Assembly (NCBI RefSeq): GCF_029407905.1
Contig: NC_073643.1
Span: 26,192,001-26,256,000, forward strand
Direction of reading: 5' to 3'
DNA length: 64,000 nucleotides
Source of the DNA: Bubalus kerabau
Taxonomy: Eukaryota > Chordata > Mammalia > Artiodactyla > Bovidae
Part shown: in pieces, positions 44,398 to 55,575 of the stretch
How the letters are laid out: the number at the start of each line of letters is the position of its first letter
Numbering within the stretch: position 1 is the first letter of the stretch
The notes under the pieces: model-generated
Seen by the model: the letters and a program-made list of their open reading frames with translations, nothing else
Database searches by the model: none
Told to the model about the DNA's origin: nothing
Program-made: the position numbers and the translations under genes

Positions 44398-44840
44398 GGA
44401 GTGTATATACTATTACTCAGCCATAAAAAAAATAAAATAATGTCATTTGCAGCAATGTGAATGGACCTAGTGATTATCCTAGTGAAGTTAAGTCAGAGAA
44501 AGACAAATATCATATGATATAACTTGTATGTGGAATTTGCAAGAATGGTAGAAATTAACTTATTTACAAAACAGAAACAGACAGACAGACAGACACAGAA
44601 AATGAACTTAACAGTTGCCAAATTAGGATGAACAGATACACACTATGAAATAGATAAACAACATGGATCTACTGTACAGTGCAGGAAATTATATTCAATA
44701 TCTTATAAGAATCTATAATGGAAAAGGATCTGAAAAAAAAATATATATATACATTTGAATCCTTTTGCTGTACACCTGAAACTAACACACCATTGTAAAT
44801 CAATTATATTTCAATAATAATGAATTAATTAAAAAAATAC
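44149..44840 (+). mobile_element. L1 3' end carrying a compound microsatellite
   Basis: CAATCCCATTCCTGGGCATA, AGCAACACTATTTACAATAG, TATTACTCAGCCATAAAAAA, GAAACTAACACACCATTGTA mark the L1 ORF2 end and 3' UTR. Where L1 normally has a short GGCACATATATACAATGG-like stretch, this copy has the microsatellite at 44331-44398. Confidence 0.88.
44331..44398 (+). repeat. Compound (TG)n(TA)n(GA)n microsatellite
   Basis: TG run about 44331-44352, TA run about 44357-44378, GA run to 44398; a worn ATGA run precedes it at 44299-44325. It grew within an L1. Confidence 0.92.
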
Positions 44841-45280
44841 AAGCTTAACTGTATATACAGGGTAAAAATCCTAGAAAAATATATCAAATATTCAGAGGAG
44901 TTTTAGCAGCCAGGTAGGATGACAGATAATTTTCATTTTCATATTTTTACAATAAATAGACAAGAGCTTTACAATGTAAAATAGTAAGACTATTTCCACA
45001 GTTGAGAATGCTGTAACAGGAAATAATATCACTCTTCAGTGGATCTTTGGGAGGGCATTTGCCTCCTAGTCATACCTACATTTCATTGCCATGTTGCTGA
45101 AACCATTTATTTGGAAGCTCTATAAGCAGGTCATAGGTTTTGGTTGTTTCACCATAGGATGTTTGACTGGAAACCCAAATTAATTTTGTCCTAGATATAA
45201 TGGAACACCTTACTACGATTTACAGTTATTTGCTACATGAGAAAGGTGGCATTGAAACCAAAGATAAGGGTAAAAATAAG
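44841..45280. other. Unrecognised sequence
   Basis: Nothing recognised. Confidence 0.35.
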
Positions 45281-45498
45281 AAATTCTTACTGTATGTCAT
45301 CTTTGGAGAAATGTCTATTTAGTTTTTTGGCCCATTGTTTTATGGGGAGGGAGGTGGGAGCGGGATTCAGGATGGGGAACACGTGTACACCCGTGGTGGA
45401 TGCATGTTGATGTATGGCAAAACCAATACAATATTGTAAAGTAAATAAAAAAAAAAAAAAAAAAAACTTTAAAATCTAAAAAAAAAATTCTTACTGTA
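45281..45498 (+). mobile_element. Short 5'-inverted L1 with 14 bp TSD
   Basis: 45295 to about 45342 is antisense L1 ORF2 (ATCTTTGGAGAAATGTCTAT, TTTTTTGGCCCATTG). From about 45343 the sequence is sense L1 3' UTR (GGAGGGAGGTGGGAGCGG, GATGCATGTTGATGTATGGC) ending in poly-A. AAATTCTTACTGTA at 45281-45294 and 45485-45498 is an exact TSD. This is a twin-primed L1 only about 190 bases long. Confidence 0.92.
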
Positions 45499-45570
45499 AT
45501 CTTAGCAACAGGATTCTGATTTCTGGTTCCACTCTCTCATATTTGCAATGTTTTCTTAATTTAGTCATCT

Positions 45571-46168
45571 AATCCACCAAACTGAAGATGGTGACTGCAG
45601 CCATGAAATTAAAAAACGCTTACTCCTTGGAAGGAAAGTTATAACCAACCTAGATAGAATATTCAAAAGCAGAGACATTACTTTGCCAACAAAGGTCTGT
45701 CTAGTCAAGGCTATGGTTTTTCCTGGGTCATGTATGGATATGAGAGCTGGACTGTGAAGAAAGCCGAGCGCCGAAGAATTGATGCTTTTGAACTGTGGTG
45801 TTGGAGAAGACTCTTGAGAGTCCCTTGGACTGCAAGGAGATCCAACCAGTCCATTCTGAAGGAGATCAGCCCTGGATTTCTTTGGAAGGAATGATGCTAA
45901 AGCTGAAACTCCAGTACTTTGGCCACCTCATGCAAAGAGTTGACTCCTTGGAAAAGACTCTGATGCTGGGAGGGGTTGGGGGCAGGAGGAGAAGGGGACG
46001 ACAGAGGATGAGATGGCTGGATGGCATCACTGACTCAATGGATGTGAGTCTGAGTGAACTCCAGGAGTTGGTGATGGACAGGCAGGCCTGGTGTGCTGCG
46101 ATTCATAGGGTCGCAAAGAGTCGGGCATGACTGAGCGACTGAACTGAACTGAACTGAATCCACCAAAC
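45571..46168 (+). mobile_element. BovB copy I, young 3' end with 12 bp TSD
   Basis: Body 45583-46156: starts TGAAGATGGTGACTGCAGCC, passes LMLGGVGGRRRRGRQRMRWL in the C-terminal frame, ends GAGCGACTGAACTGAACTG. Exact TSD AATCCACCAAAC at 45571-45582 and 46157-46168. Few substitutions; a base deletion near 45726 (TTTTTCCTGGGTCATG against TTTTTCCTGTGGTCATG) breaks the frame. Confidence 0.97.
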
Positions 46169-46887
46169 ATATCATATTTTAAATGTAGGTATATGCTATT
46201 AGGTTACTAAAATTAAGAGTGGTTATATATGATCCCTACATAGACTACAGGAAAAGAGCCACCTATTCCTAGACTGTGGGCTATGGGGTTTGTGAGGAAA
46301 CACTAGCAGAGAGTTCATCAGAGAAAGTCTTAACTGGAAGGCAAGACATTTATTTAATATTTATTAATATTTTAATAATTTAATAATTATTTTTAGAAGT
46401 GATCAATGTTTTTATAAAGCCTACAGTTCATCACAGTTGTAATTTAGTGAGCAAAAAGCATGGATGAGACTGGAAAAGAAACATTTTGGACAGAAAAGCC
46501 ACTAAGGAAATTATTGCATTAAAAAAAGATTAATTGGGGCTGAAGAATGAAATCAAGGGAAAGAATGAATTCTGAATTTGTTGCAGCTGTAGGACCAAAG
46601 CTATGACAGTTGACTGAGTATGGTGGACAAGAGACAGAGTCCTCTCAAATAGGAGTATTTGGAAAGATCACAGGAATGAAAACGCTGTAAGATTAGCTTA
46701 GGAGGAAAAGTTTGGTCTAGATTTGCTGAGTTACAGCACTGTTCATGTATCTCAGAAGTGGCATCACTTTGGAGGCATAGACTATGGAGAGATGATGAGC
46801 ATAGGGATATAATTCTGGGTGTCTTTAGTAAATTGACAATAATGAAGCATTAAAAGAGGGAAGGATGCAGTAAAATTGATTGATAGT
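46169..46887. other. Weakly repeat-like sequence
   Basis: 46490-46887 has the purine-rich style and some words of the old mammalian repeat seen at 58075-58640, but I could not align it firmly. No gene. Confidence 0.3.
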
Positions 46888-49623
46888 TTGATCAAAAATG
46901 TAGTCCTCTGACAAAGTATGGTCCACTGGAGAAGGGAATGGCAAACCACTTCAGTACTCTTGCCTTGAGAACCCCATGGACAGTATGAAAAGGCAAAAAG
47001 ATAGGACACTGAAAGATGAACTCCCCAGATTGGTAGGTGCCCAATATGCTACTGGAGATCAGTGGAGAAATAACTCCAGAAAGAATGAAGAGATGGAGCC
47101 AAAACAAAAACAAAACCCAGTTGTGGATGTGACTAATATTAGAAGCAAAGTCAAATGCTGTAAAGAGCAATATTGCATAGGAACCTGGAATGTTAGGTCC
47201 ATGAATCAAGGCAAATTGGAAGTGGTCAAACAGGAGATGATGAGTGAATGTTGACATTTTAGGAATCAACAAAATAAAATGGACTGAAATGGGTGAATTT
47301 AACTCAGATGACCATTATCTACTACTGTGGGCAATAATCCCTGAGAATAAATGGAGTAGCTACCAGGGTCAACACCAAAATCAGATTGATTATATTCTCT
47401 GCAGCCAAAGACGGAGAAGCTTTATACAGTCAGCAAAAACAAGACCAGGAGCTGATTGTGGCTCAGATCATGAACTTCTTACTGCAAAATTCAGACTTAA
47501 ATTGAAGAGTATAGGGAAAACCACTAGACCATTCAGGTATGACCTAAATCAAATCCCTTATGATTATGCAGTGGAAGTGAGAAGTAGATTTAAGGGCCTA
47601 GATCTGATAGATAGAGTGCCTGATGAACTATGGACAGAGGTTCGTGACATTGTACAGGAGACAGGAATCAAGACCATCCCCATGGAAAAGAAATGTAAAA
47701 AAGAAAAATGGCTGTCTGGGGAGGCCTTACAAATAGCTGTGAAAAGAAGAGAAGTGAAAAGCAAAGCAGAAAAGGAAAGATATAAGCATCTGAATGCAGA
47801 GTTCCAAAGAATAGCAAGTAGAGATAAGAAAGCCTTTCTCAGTGATCAATGCAAAGAAATAGAGGAAAACAACAGAATGGGAAAGACTAAGATCCCTTCA
47901 AGAAAATTAGAGATACCAAGGGAGCATTTCATGCAAAGATGGGCTCGATAAAAGACAGAAATAGTATCGACCTAACAGAAGCAGAAGATATTAAGAAGAG
48001 GTGGAAAGAATACACAGAAGAACTGTACAAAAAAGATCTTCACGAACCCGATAATCACGATGGTGTGATCACTCACCTAGAGCCAGACATCCTGGAATGT
48101 GAAGTCAAGTGGGCCTCAGGAAGCATCACTACAAACAAAGCTAGTGGAGGTGATGGAATTCCAGTTGAGCTATTTCAAATCCTGGAAGATGATGCTGTGA
48201 AAGTGCTGCACTCAATATGCCAGCAAATTTGGGAAAATCATCAGTAGCCACAGGACTTGAAAAGGTCAGTTTTCATTCCAATCTCAAAGAAAGGCAATGC
48301 CGAAGAATGCTCAAACTACCACACAATTGCACTCATCTCACACACTAGTAAAGTAATGCTCAAAATTCTCCAAGCCAAACTTCAGGAATACATGAACTGC
48401 GGACTTCCAGATGTTCAAGGTTCTAGAAAAGACAGAGGAACCAGAGATCAAATTGCCAACATCTGCTGGATCATGCAAAAAGCAAGAGAGTTCTAGAAAA
48501 ACATCTATTTCTGCTTTATTGACTATGCCAAAGCCTTTGACTGTGTGGATCACAATAAACTGTTGAAAATTCTTCAAGAGATGGGAATACCAGACCACCT
48601 GACCTGCCTCTTGAGAAACCTATATGCAGGCCAGGAAGCAACAGTTAGAACTGGACATGGAACAACAGACTGGTTCCAAATAGGAAAAGGAGTACATCAA
48701 GGCTGTATATTGTCACCCTGCTTATTTAACTTATATGCAGAGTGCATCATGAGAAACACTGGGCTGGAGGAAGCACAAGCTGGAATCAAGATTGCTGAGA
48801 GAAATATCAATAACTTCAGACATGCAGATGACACCACCCTTATGGCAGAAAGTGAAGAGGAACTCAAAAGCCACTTGATGAAAGTGAAAGAGGAGAGTGA
48901 AAGAGTTGGCTTAAAGCTCAACATTCAGAAAACTAAAATTATGGCATCTGGTCACATCACTTCATGACAAATAGATGGGGGGACATTGACAGAGTTTATT
49001 TTTTATTTATTTATTTTTCCAGACTTGTTTTTTGGGGGCTCCAAAATCACTGCAGACTCTGCCTGAAGCCTTGAAATTAAAAGACACTCCTAGGAAGAAA
49101 AGCTATGACCAACCTAGACAGCATATTAAAAAGCAGAGATGTTACTTTGCCCACAAAGGTCCATCTAGTCAAGGCTATGGTTTTTCCAGTAGTCATGTAT
49201 GGATGTGAGAGTTGGATTATAAAGAAAGCTGAGAGCAAAAGAATTGATTCTTTTGAACTGTGGTGTTGGAGAAGACTCTTGAGAGTCCCTTGGACTGCAA
49301 GGAGATCCAACCAGTCCATCTTAGAGGAAATCAGTCCTGTATATTCATTGGAAGGATTGATATTGAAGCTGAAACTGCAATACTTTGGCCACCTGATGCA
49401 AAAAACTGACTCATTTGAAGAGACCCCAATGCTGGGAAAGATTGAAGGCAGGAGGAGAAGGGGATGACAGAGGATGAGATTGCTGGATGGCATTACCGAT
49501 TCAAGGGACATGGGTTTGGGTGAACTCTGGGAGTCGATGATGGACTGGGATTCCTGGCATGCTGCAGTCCATGGGTCAAAAAGAGTTGGACATGACTGAG
49601 AGAATGATCTGAACTTGATCAAA
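46888..49623 (+). mobile_element. BovB copy J, near-complete ORF region, 9 bp TSD
   Basis: Plus strand. Starts upstream of the ORF (GACAAAGTATGGTCCACTGG at about 46911) and ends near 49614. TTGATCAAA at 46888-46896 and 49615-49623 is the TSD. The tail is degenerate (AGAATGATCTGAAC) instead of clean ACTGA units. About 0.4 kb of the endonuclease is deleted at about 47361, and a T/ATTT-rich expansion lies at about 48996-49030. Confidence 0.95.
47130..49470 (+). pseudogene. BovB ORF relic with deleted endonuclease and YADD to HADD change
   Basis: Coding relic of copy J. The N-terminus CIGTWNVRSMNQGKLEVVKQ is at about 47178-47237; a frameshift after the next block starts the 235-codon frame 47244-47951 (MNVDILGINKIKWTEMGEF), which loses most of the endonuclease and resumes at QHQNQIDYILC. 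Pre-palm 47939-48247, RT 48257-48967 with IDYAKAFDCVDHNKL, GVHQGCILSP and HADD at 48821-48832 where the family has YADD. An in-frame TAG is at 48494-48496 (CAG in relatives). The C-terminus is at 49105-49467. Not functional. Confidence 0.92.
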
Positions 49624-51284
49624 GAGGAGATCAAGGGCAGAATGTTACAAGGTTAAATCTACTAAAGAATTTTGAGGGGGTAAACAGTGATGGAAATGGG
49701 GGAATATTTTCCTGTTTTTTATTTTTATTTTTATTTTTTGGTACTGCTACATTCCCCATACCTGAAATTGTGCCTGACTTATACAATGTCTTAATAAAGA
49801 ATGTTTAACTGATTAATGTATAAAAAAGAGAGCTTAAAGAGAAAGACTTGTGAAGAATGTGGAATACAGTATAGGTGGAAGAGAAAATGAGTTCTGTAGA
49901 AGAAAGTGTATTTTGCATTCAGGAGGTCATTTCTGATCTTTGAAAGACCAGATTCATAAGAAATAAGAATAAGGAATAAGATCACTTGTTTAAATCATTC
50001 TATTGTTTACACTCTCATAGTCAGAGAATTTTTTCAATCTTTTCAAAACAGAACTTTCTCTGTGTATAATGTCCAGGATATGGGCTATGTATCATTATGA
50101 CAATATTTTATTTTCTTTTTTTTTCCCCAAAAGACTATCACCTTTGGAGCTTTGTGCTTTACTGAAAAGCAAACAAAGAAAGAACTGATAATTAATTAAA
50201 TCTTAGGAATACAACATCAGGTCAACATACTATTTAAAATACTAATTCAGTCTTTGGATAAAGTGGGCTTTGTCCCAAATGCTTAAATATTGATTCTGCA
50301 AAGAAAAACAAACAGCCACCATGAGTGATATATAGAGTTAATTATTTTCAGTTAGTTTACGATGCATTAAATTATGGGGCTCCTGTGTATGTGTGAATGT
50401 GTGTGTGTGTGTGTGTCTGGAAGGTAGTGTTTCTGTAAGTCATAGCTTTTTGTCTATGTGTCAGATGACTGATGAATTTCAGACATCAGTGCAACAAATC
50501 TCTTTGAATAGAAGATAAATTTGTGTGGGAAATGCTCAGACTTTTGGGAAAGGTAACTGCATTCTAGTTTAAGAGATTGTATATGTACCACTTAGGTGCA
50601 TACACATTTTGGTTAGCATCATTGCCTGAAAGTTCAACCTTTGGGATTACTAGAGAAAAGTAACAAAAGCATAGCATTAAGAAAAACATCAATTTACTCT
50701 GCAGGTACCAGCAGTATTTTTACTTCATACACCTTAAAATGAATGGTTACGTGGTACTTATTTTAAAGCATATTTTACCACAAGGCCGCAGGATAGATTT
50801 TGTTAGATTGGACGCTTTGTCAGTGCAAAGGAGATGAAAAATATGTGTAAATCTCATAGACATTCAGTAACAGTTAAAGAATGTCTTTGGTAGATGACTT
50901 ACTTTGAATTATGCAACTTTAAAAAGTAACAGTTTCAAAATCTCAGCAGAGGAGACCAAAAGCTCTGCATGCAGACCTGTGACATTCTCTGTCTCTTACC
51001 TGCTGTGTATCCACAGGCAAGCAACGTAACTGGTGTGATGTTCTTATCTCTATAAAAATCCAACATGACAGTCATGGTTATAGAGTCCTACCAAGTATTG
51101 GCATTTGGAAAGATAATGGAAATACAAATTTAGGAGGAAGTTTAGCTTATGGGGGAAGACTGATAAATAGAATGTAGATCCATTGCATTACAAAAGAGCT
51201 GATGTATCCAAGAAGAGACCTCATTTTAGGAGTGGAGACTATGAAGATTGTAAGATTTAATGTAATAATACAATCACACTTTAT
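49624..51284. other. Unrecognised sequence with a (TG)n run
   Basis: TG run at 50400-50416. No gene; a few poly-T stretches (49719-49738, 50115-50126). Confidence 0.4.
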
Positions 51285-51484
51285 TTAGCACCCATCACAA
51301 TATATACAGAGAGGTATTATGCTATGTATTTTCTTCATTAACTTAACAGCTACTGCTTAAGGAAAGAAAATGTTTATAACCCCAATTTTACTTATAAGAA
51401 AGCTGAGGTTTGAAAACAGTGACCTTGGTCATGCAGATAAATTGAATTAGGGTTCAAACCAGGGCTGTCTGGTGCTAGACTACT
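51285..51484 (-). mobile_element. MIR SINE
   Basis: Antisense MIR: TTTAGCACCCATCACAATAT, AACCCCAATTTTACTTATAA, GAAAGCTGAGGTTTGAAAAC, GGGTTCAAACCAGGGCTGTC. It ends where BovB K begins. Confidence 0.82.
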
Positions 51485-52160
51485 TCAGTTCAGTTCAGTT
51501 CAGTCACTCAGTCTTGTCCGACTCTTTGTGACCCCATGAACTGCAGCATGCCAGGCCTCCCTGTCCATCACCAACTCCCAGAGCCTACCCGAACTCATGT
51601 CCATTGAGTCGGTGATGCCATCCAACCATCTCATCCTCTGTTATCCCTGTCTCCTCCTGCCCTCCTCAATCTTTTCCAGCATCAGGGTCTTTTCAAATGA
51701 GTCAGCTCTTTGCATCAGGTGGCCAAAGCATTGGAGTTTCAGCTTCAACATCGGTCCTTCCAATGAACACTCAGGACTGATTTCCTTTAGGATGGACTGG
51801 TTGGATCTCCTTGCAGTCCAAGGGACTTTTCAAGAGTCTTCTCCAACACCACAGTTCAAAAGAATCTGTTCTTCAGCGTCCAGCTTTCTTTCTAGTCCAA
51901 CTCTCACATCCATACATGACCACAGGAAAAACCATAGCATTGACTAGATGGACCTTTGTTGGCAAAGTAATGTCTCTGCTTTTTAATATGCTGTCTAGGT
52001 TGGTCATAACTTTCCTTCCAAGGGGTAAGTGTCTTTTAATTTCATGGTTGCAATCACCATCTGCAGTGATTTTAGAGCCCCACAAAATAAAGTCAGCCAC
52101 TGTTTCCACTGTTTCCCCATCTATTTGCCATGAAGTGATGGGACCTGATGCCCTGATCTA
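51485..52160 (-). mobile_element. BovB copy K, 3' end
   Basis: Minus strand, tail (TTCAG)n at 51485-51503, truncated at about 52160 within the thumb (GPITSW region). Coding remnant 51873-52109 (METVADFILWGSKITADGDC; MVFPVVMYGCESW). Moderately diverged. No convincing TSD. Confidence 0.95.
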
Positions 52161-52308
52161 GTCACATGCATTCCAGATTTCAAAATGCAGAAATACATAT
52201 ATTAATAAAAGTAGTCTTTAAAATAAGAGTACCACCAGAATCTAAAGTGATATATATACCTAATCAGCAAATACAGTGCATAAAGACTGAATTAATATAA
52301 CGATGATA
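52161..52308. other. Spacer, unrecognised
   Basis: Nothing recognised. Confidence 0.35.
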
Positions 52309-52440
52309 AACTCTACCATTTATTGCATATTTCCTCAGTGTAGTGCATTTCTCTACATGCCTCCAGCTATCCACTCATTTAATCCTCATAGGAACTTGAC
52401 TGCAGGCAATCTGGCTTTAGAGTCAGTACTTCCAACCAGC
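52309..52440 (-). mobile_element. MIR fragment with internal deletion
   Basis: CTACCATTTATTGCATATTT, CACTCATTTAATCCTCATAG, then directly GCAGGCAATCTGGCTTTAGA: the two ends of antisense MIR without the CATTTTACAGATGAGG middle. Confidence 0.7.
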
Positions 52441-52742
52441 CGCCATCCCACTTCATCTGTGCATGAAGATGATTCAACTGACAATAGACATTTTATCAAG
52501 CGCAGAAAGGAACTTCTTCGAGAAACTTAGTTTTGTGAGTAGTTTTGTGCCTTACAAGAGGAAGGACTACAGTGTGTAATCAGATTTTCATAGAAGACAA
52601 TGTTCTTACCATAACAAGCTGAATTGTTAACTTGTTTTGGTTTGATCTTACTTTGGTTTAACTAACTCTGATCACCAGTTGTCATAGGTCTTATGAAGGG
52701 AAACTGTGGCACATTCTGGGAGAAATAAGCAGTAGAAGCCTT
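52441..52742. other. Unrecognised sequence
   Basis: Nothing recognised. Confidence 0.35.
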
Positions 52743-52976
52743 GCCTAACACCTGTGTGTGTATGCTTAGTCAGTCAGTTGTGTCTGACTCTGCGACCCCA
52801 TCGACTGTAGCCCTCAGCTCCTCTGTCCATGGGGATTCTCCAGGCAAGAATACTGAAGTGGATTGCTATGTACCTCTCTAGGGAATCTTCCTAACCCAGG
52901 GATTGAACCCAGGTGTCCTGCATTGCGGGGGAATTCTTTACTGTGTGAGCCACCAGGGAAGCCCGCCTAACACCTG
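52743..52976 (-). mobile_element. Bov-tA SINE with 12 bp TSD
   Basis: Antisense: CAGTCAGTTGTGTCTGACTC, CTCCAGGCAAGAATACTGAA, head complement GAGCCACCAGGGAAGCCC. Body 52755-52964. Exact TSD GCCTAACACCTG at 52743-52754 and 52965-52976. Confidence 0.97.
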
Positions 52977-53154
52977 ACAAACACTGAATTTAAGGAGCTT
53001 AAAGTCAAATTGCTAACTTCCTAGCATCTACCTTCATGATCTCACTGTGATCTTTATTACTTTCTACTTCACTTCTTCTTACTCTTCTTATATATTTAAC
53101 AAATATATACAGAACTTCTGCTACAAATACAAACACCCTTGGTTTGTGTATTGT
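52977..53154. other. Spacer, unrecognised
   Basis: Nothing recognised. Confidence 0.35.
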
Positions 53155-53447
53155 AGAGAACTATAGTGGCACCCCACTCCGGTACTCCTGCCTGGAGAAT
53201 CCTTTGGACGGAGGAACCTGGAAGGCTGCGGTCAATGGGGTCGCTGAGGGTCAGACACGACTGAGTGACTTTACTTTCACTTTTCACTTTCATGCATTGG
53301 AGAAGGAAATAGCAACCTACTCCAGTGTTCTTGCCTGGAGAATCCCAGGGATGGGGGACCCTGGTGGGCTGCCGTCTATGGGGTCGCGGAGTCGGACACG
53401 AATGAAGTGACTTAGCAATAGCAATAGCAATAGAAGCAGCAGAATAC
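53155..53447 (+). mobile_element. BOV-A2 SINE with modified tail
   Basis: Plus-strand dimer: TGGCACCCCACTCCGGTACT, unit junction ATGCATTGGAGAAGGAAATA, end GAAGTGACTTAGC. The tail is (AATAGC)n then AAGCAGCAG, instead of pure (AGC)n. No TSD could be fixed. Some positions deviate (CGGAGTCGGAC lacks the usual CACAGAG). Confidence 0.95.
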
Positions 53448-55047
53448 ATTTTCCAAAAATATATAGGCAGGTGCTTCCTTTTTGGTCTTAAAGCACAGAA
53501 CTGCCCAAGATTTTAGACAAAGTATCTTGTTAGCTTAGGTCACAAACATTCACTCATTTATTCAATCATTCATCAATTCTTGTGTTAACTGAGCTCTTAC
53601 TATGTTGCTATACACTGAACTAGTTAATATAAATATTAAAAAAAAAAAAAACTTTTCCTTTAAAATCTTATTTTGGTCCTTATTTCAAAATAATAGTTTT
53701 GCTTCTGCTAAAATTACATCATATATAATTACATATTGTATATGTATTATACACACACACACACACACACATTCCCTTTACATTTTCTGGCCATATTTTC
53801 CATTAAGTTGGGAGTACCTATGGATTCTGCTTCATTTTTGGGGAGAATTTTAGGTATTTATGTATTACCTTCCTAAGTTTCAGCTATTCTTAAGCTGTTC
53901 TTGCTATATCTCAGTCAGTTTTTTAATTGTCTTATTAATAGAGTGAAATCCAAAAGGTTTTTAAACTGGACATTTCATTCCTCTAAGTGCAAAAAAGTAT
54001 GGTGCTTTTTCCAGCAGGCTAATGCTCCTCATTGATAACAAACAATAAACCCATAAAATTTATTAGGCAGAAAAGAAAGCAAATGCCTAAAAATATTGTG
54101 CAACTTTGAAAACTGGAATCTACCTTAAGCTGTCCTATTAAGGGTATAAGCTTTTTTCATTTGCTTATTTTATTAAACTTATTATCATTGAAATTTTGAG
54201 CAGTTTAAAATAAGCAGTGAATCAAGGATGGGATTTAGGAATTTCTGATTCTTTTTCTTCGAGTAGGGAAGATACTCAGGGCTCTGACAAACATGTTGCC
54301 TGCATGGGAGGCACTCAGTTGTGAACTTTGAAAAATGTTTCCACGTGAATGCTCAGGTACTGTAAAATCCATAACATCCATGACTATTTTGAGGTAGCAG
54401 AACTAAGGAGCTTCTGCAAAATTTGCCATGATTTACAGAAATTTTAAAGCTAATGTTTCACAAACGAATCACTTCAGAGGGGCACGTTTTCCTTTTCTGA
54501 ACACAAACTAATCATGGCAGATTTTGCATTTCTATTGCTTCTTGCTCTCTTCTTTTCCAGCTTGTGAAAGAAAAATTGTCTGTGATGCGCTAATGTACTT
54601 GGTGACCCAATTCTGTTCTTCAGGTGGAGACATTGGTGCTTTTTAAAAAATGACCTATAGATACAACATTTGCCAAACTAATTTAGTAGTTAACTTGACC
54701 TTTGAGACAACTATCACTAATACTGATGGTAGGAAAAAATGAGGAGAAAGCTAAATTTCTTTATTGTTGCTTTACTTGTAACTTTAATAGAGCAAATGGA
54801 GCAATTAGAAGTAAATAATGCATTGATTATTTTCTGAAAGGAGGTCAAATTAAAGGAGAAACATCTAAACAAAGGCTTAGACAGAACAGAAATAGCCTAC
54901 AGACCTAGAAAAATATTGTACAATATCTACGATATTTTTAAAGATCTCAACCTGCCTAATGGAAATAGGGAGGTTTAGAAATGCAGGGGTCTTTGGGACC
55001 ATTGAGAATAATCTGAGAAGAGTGAATGAATCCTGAGAGTTGAGGAT
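53448..55047. other. Unrecognised sequence with an (AC)n run
   Basis: AC microsatellite at 53750-53770; poly-A near 53638-53651. 1.6 kb otherwise unrecognised. Confidence 0.4.
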
Positions 55048-55575
55048 CTAACACCAACCAGAATTCTTGACCTTCTCCAATCAATATAAATTGACTAGAG
55101 GCCAGACAAGAAACTCAGGTCAGGCTTTACTGGAACCCCTGCAGCCACAGGAGGGAGTAAAAATAAGTAAGAGGTTCCTTTGCTCACTCCCCAAGTCGGG
55201 GGTATACTGATAATGGGATGAGGGCATGGGTATGCTCAGGGGTCGGGCTGGAGGGGTGGCTTAGGTGTTTTGCCCATCCTTCAGGTGGTGTTGAGTGCAG
55301 ACAGCATTTTTGCTCCCAAACTGTTTTCTCTCCCTGCTCTTCAGAAGTGGCAGATGGGTTTTTCTGTTTTTTTTTTTTTTTTTTTTATCTTTTTGTCCAG
55401 AATTTCCCCCAGCTGTACATTTATACAGTTATTCCAAGGTCCCAGGTCCCAGCCTGTCTCAGATCTACTCTCCCTTACTAGGCAGGAAGAACTCAAGTCT
55501 CTGGATTTTCACCTTGGTGGTTTCTTAACACGTAGATGTTTAACGATTCCAGGGTTAAGAATCCTACAACTAACA
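55048..55575 (-). mobile_element. Second ERV solo LTR (ruminant type)
   Basis: Antisense. On its own strand it starts TGTTAGTTGTAGGATTCTTA (end at 55575), has a TATA-like GTATAAATGT near 55418-55427, a polyadenylation-like AGTAAA near 55127-55132, then GAGTTTCTTGTCTGG and ends near GGTTGGTGTTA. A poly-T stretch sits at 55367-55386. The layout fits U3, R and U5 of a ruminant class II-like LTR; no viral genes remain. The terminal CA and the TSD could not be fixed. Confidence 0.7.

Noticed and set aside
44331..44398. Regular short repeats that could suggest a CRISPR-like array
   Set aside because: They are dinucleotide runs without spacers, in a mammalian L1.
51485..52160. A TSD for BovB K from CTAGAC and CTAGTC near its ends
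   Set aside because: The match is only four to five bases with mismatches and cannot be told from chance.
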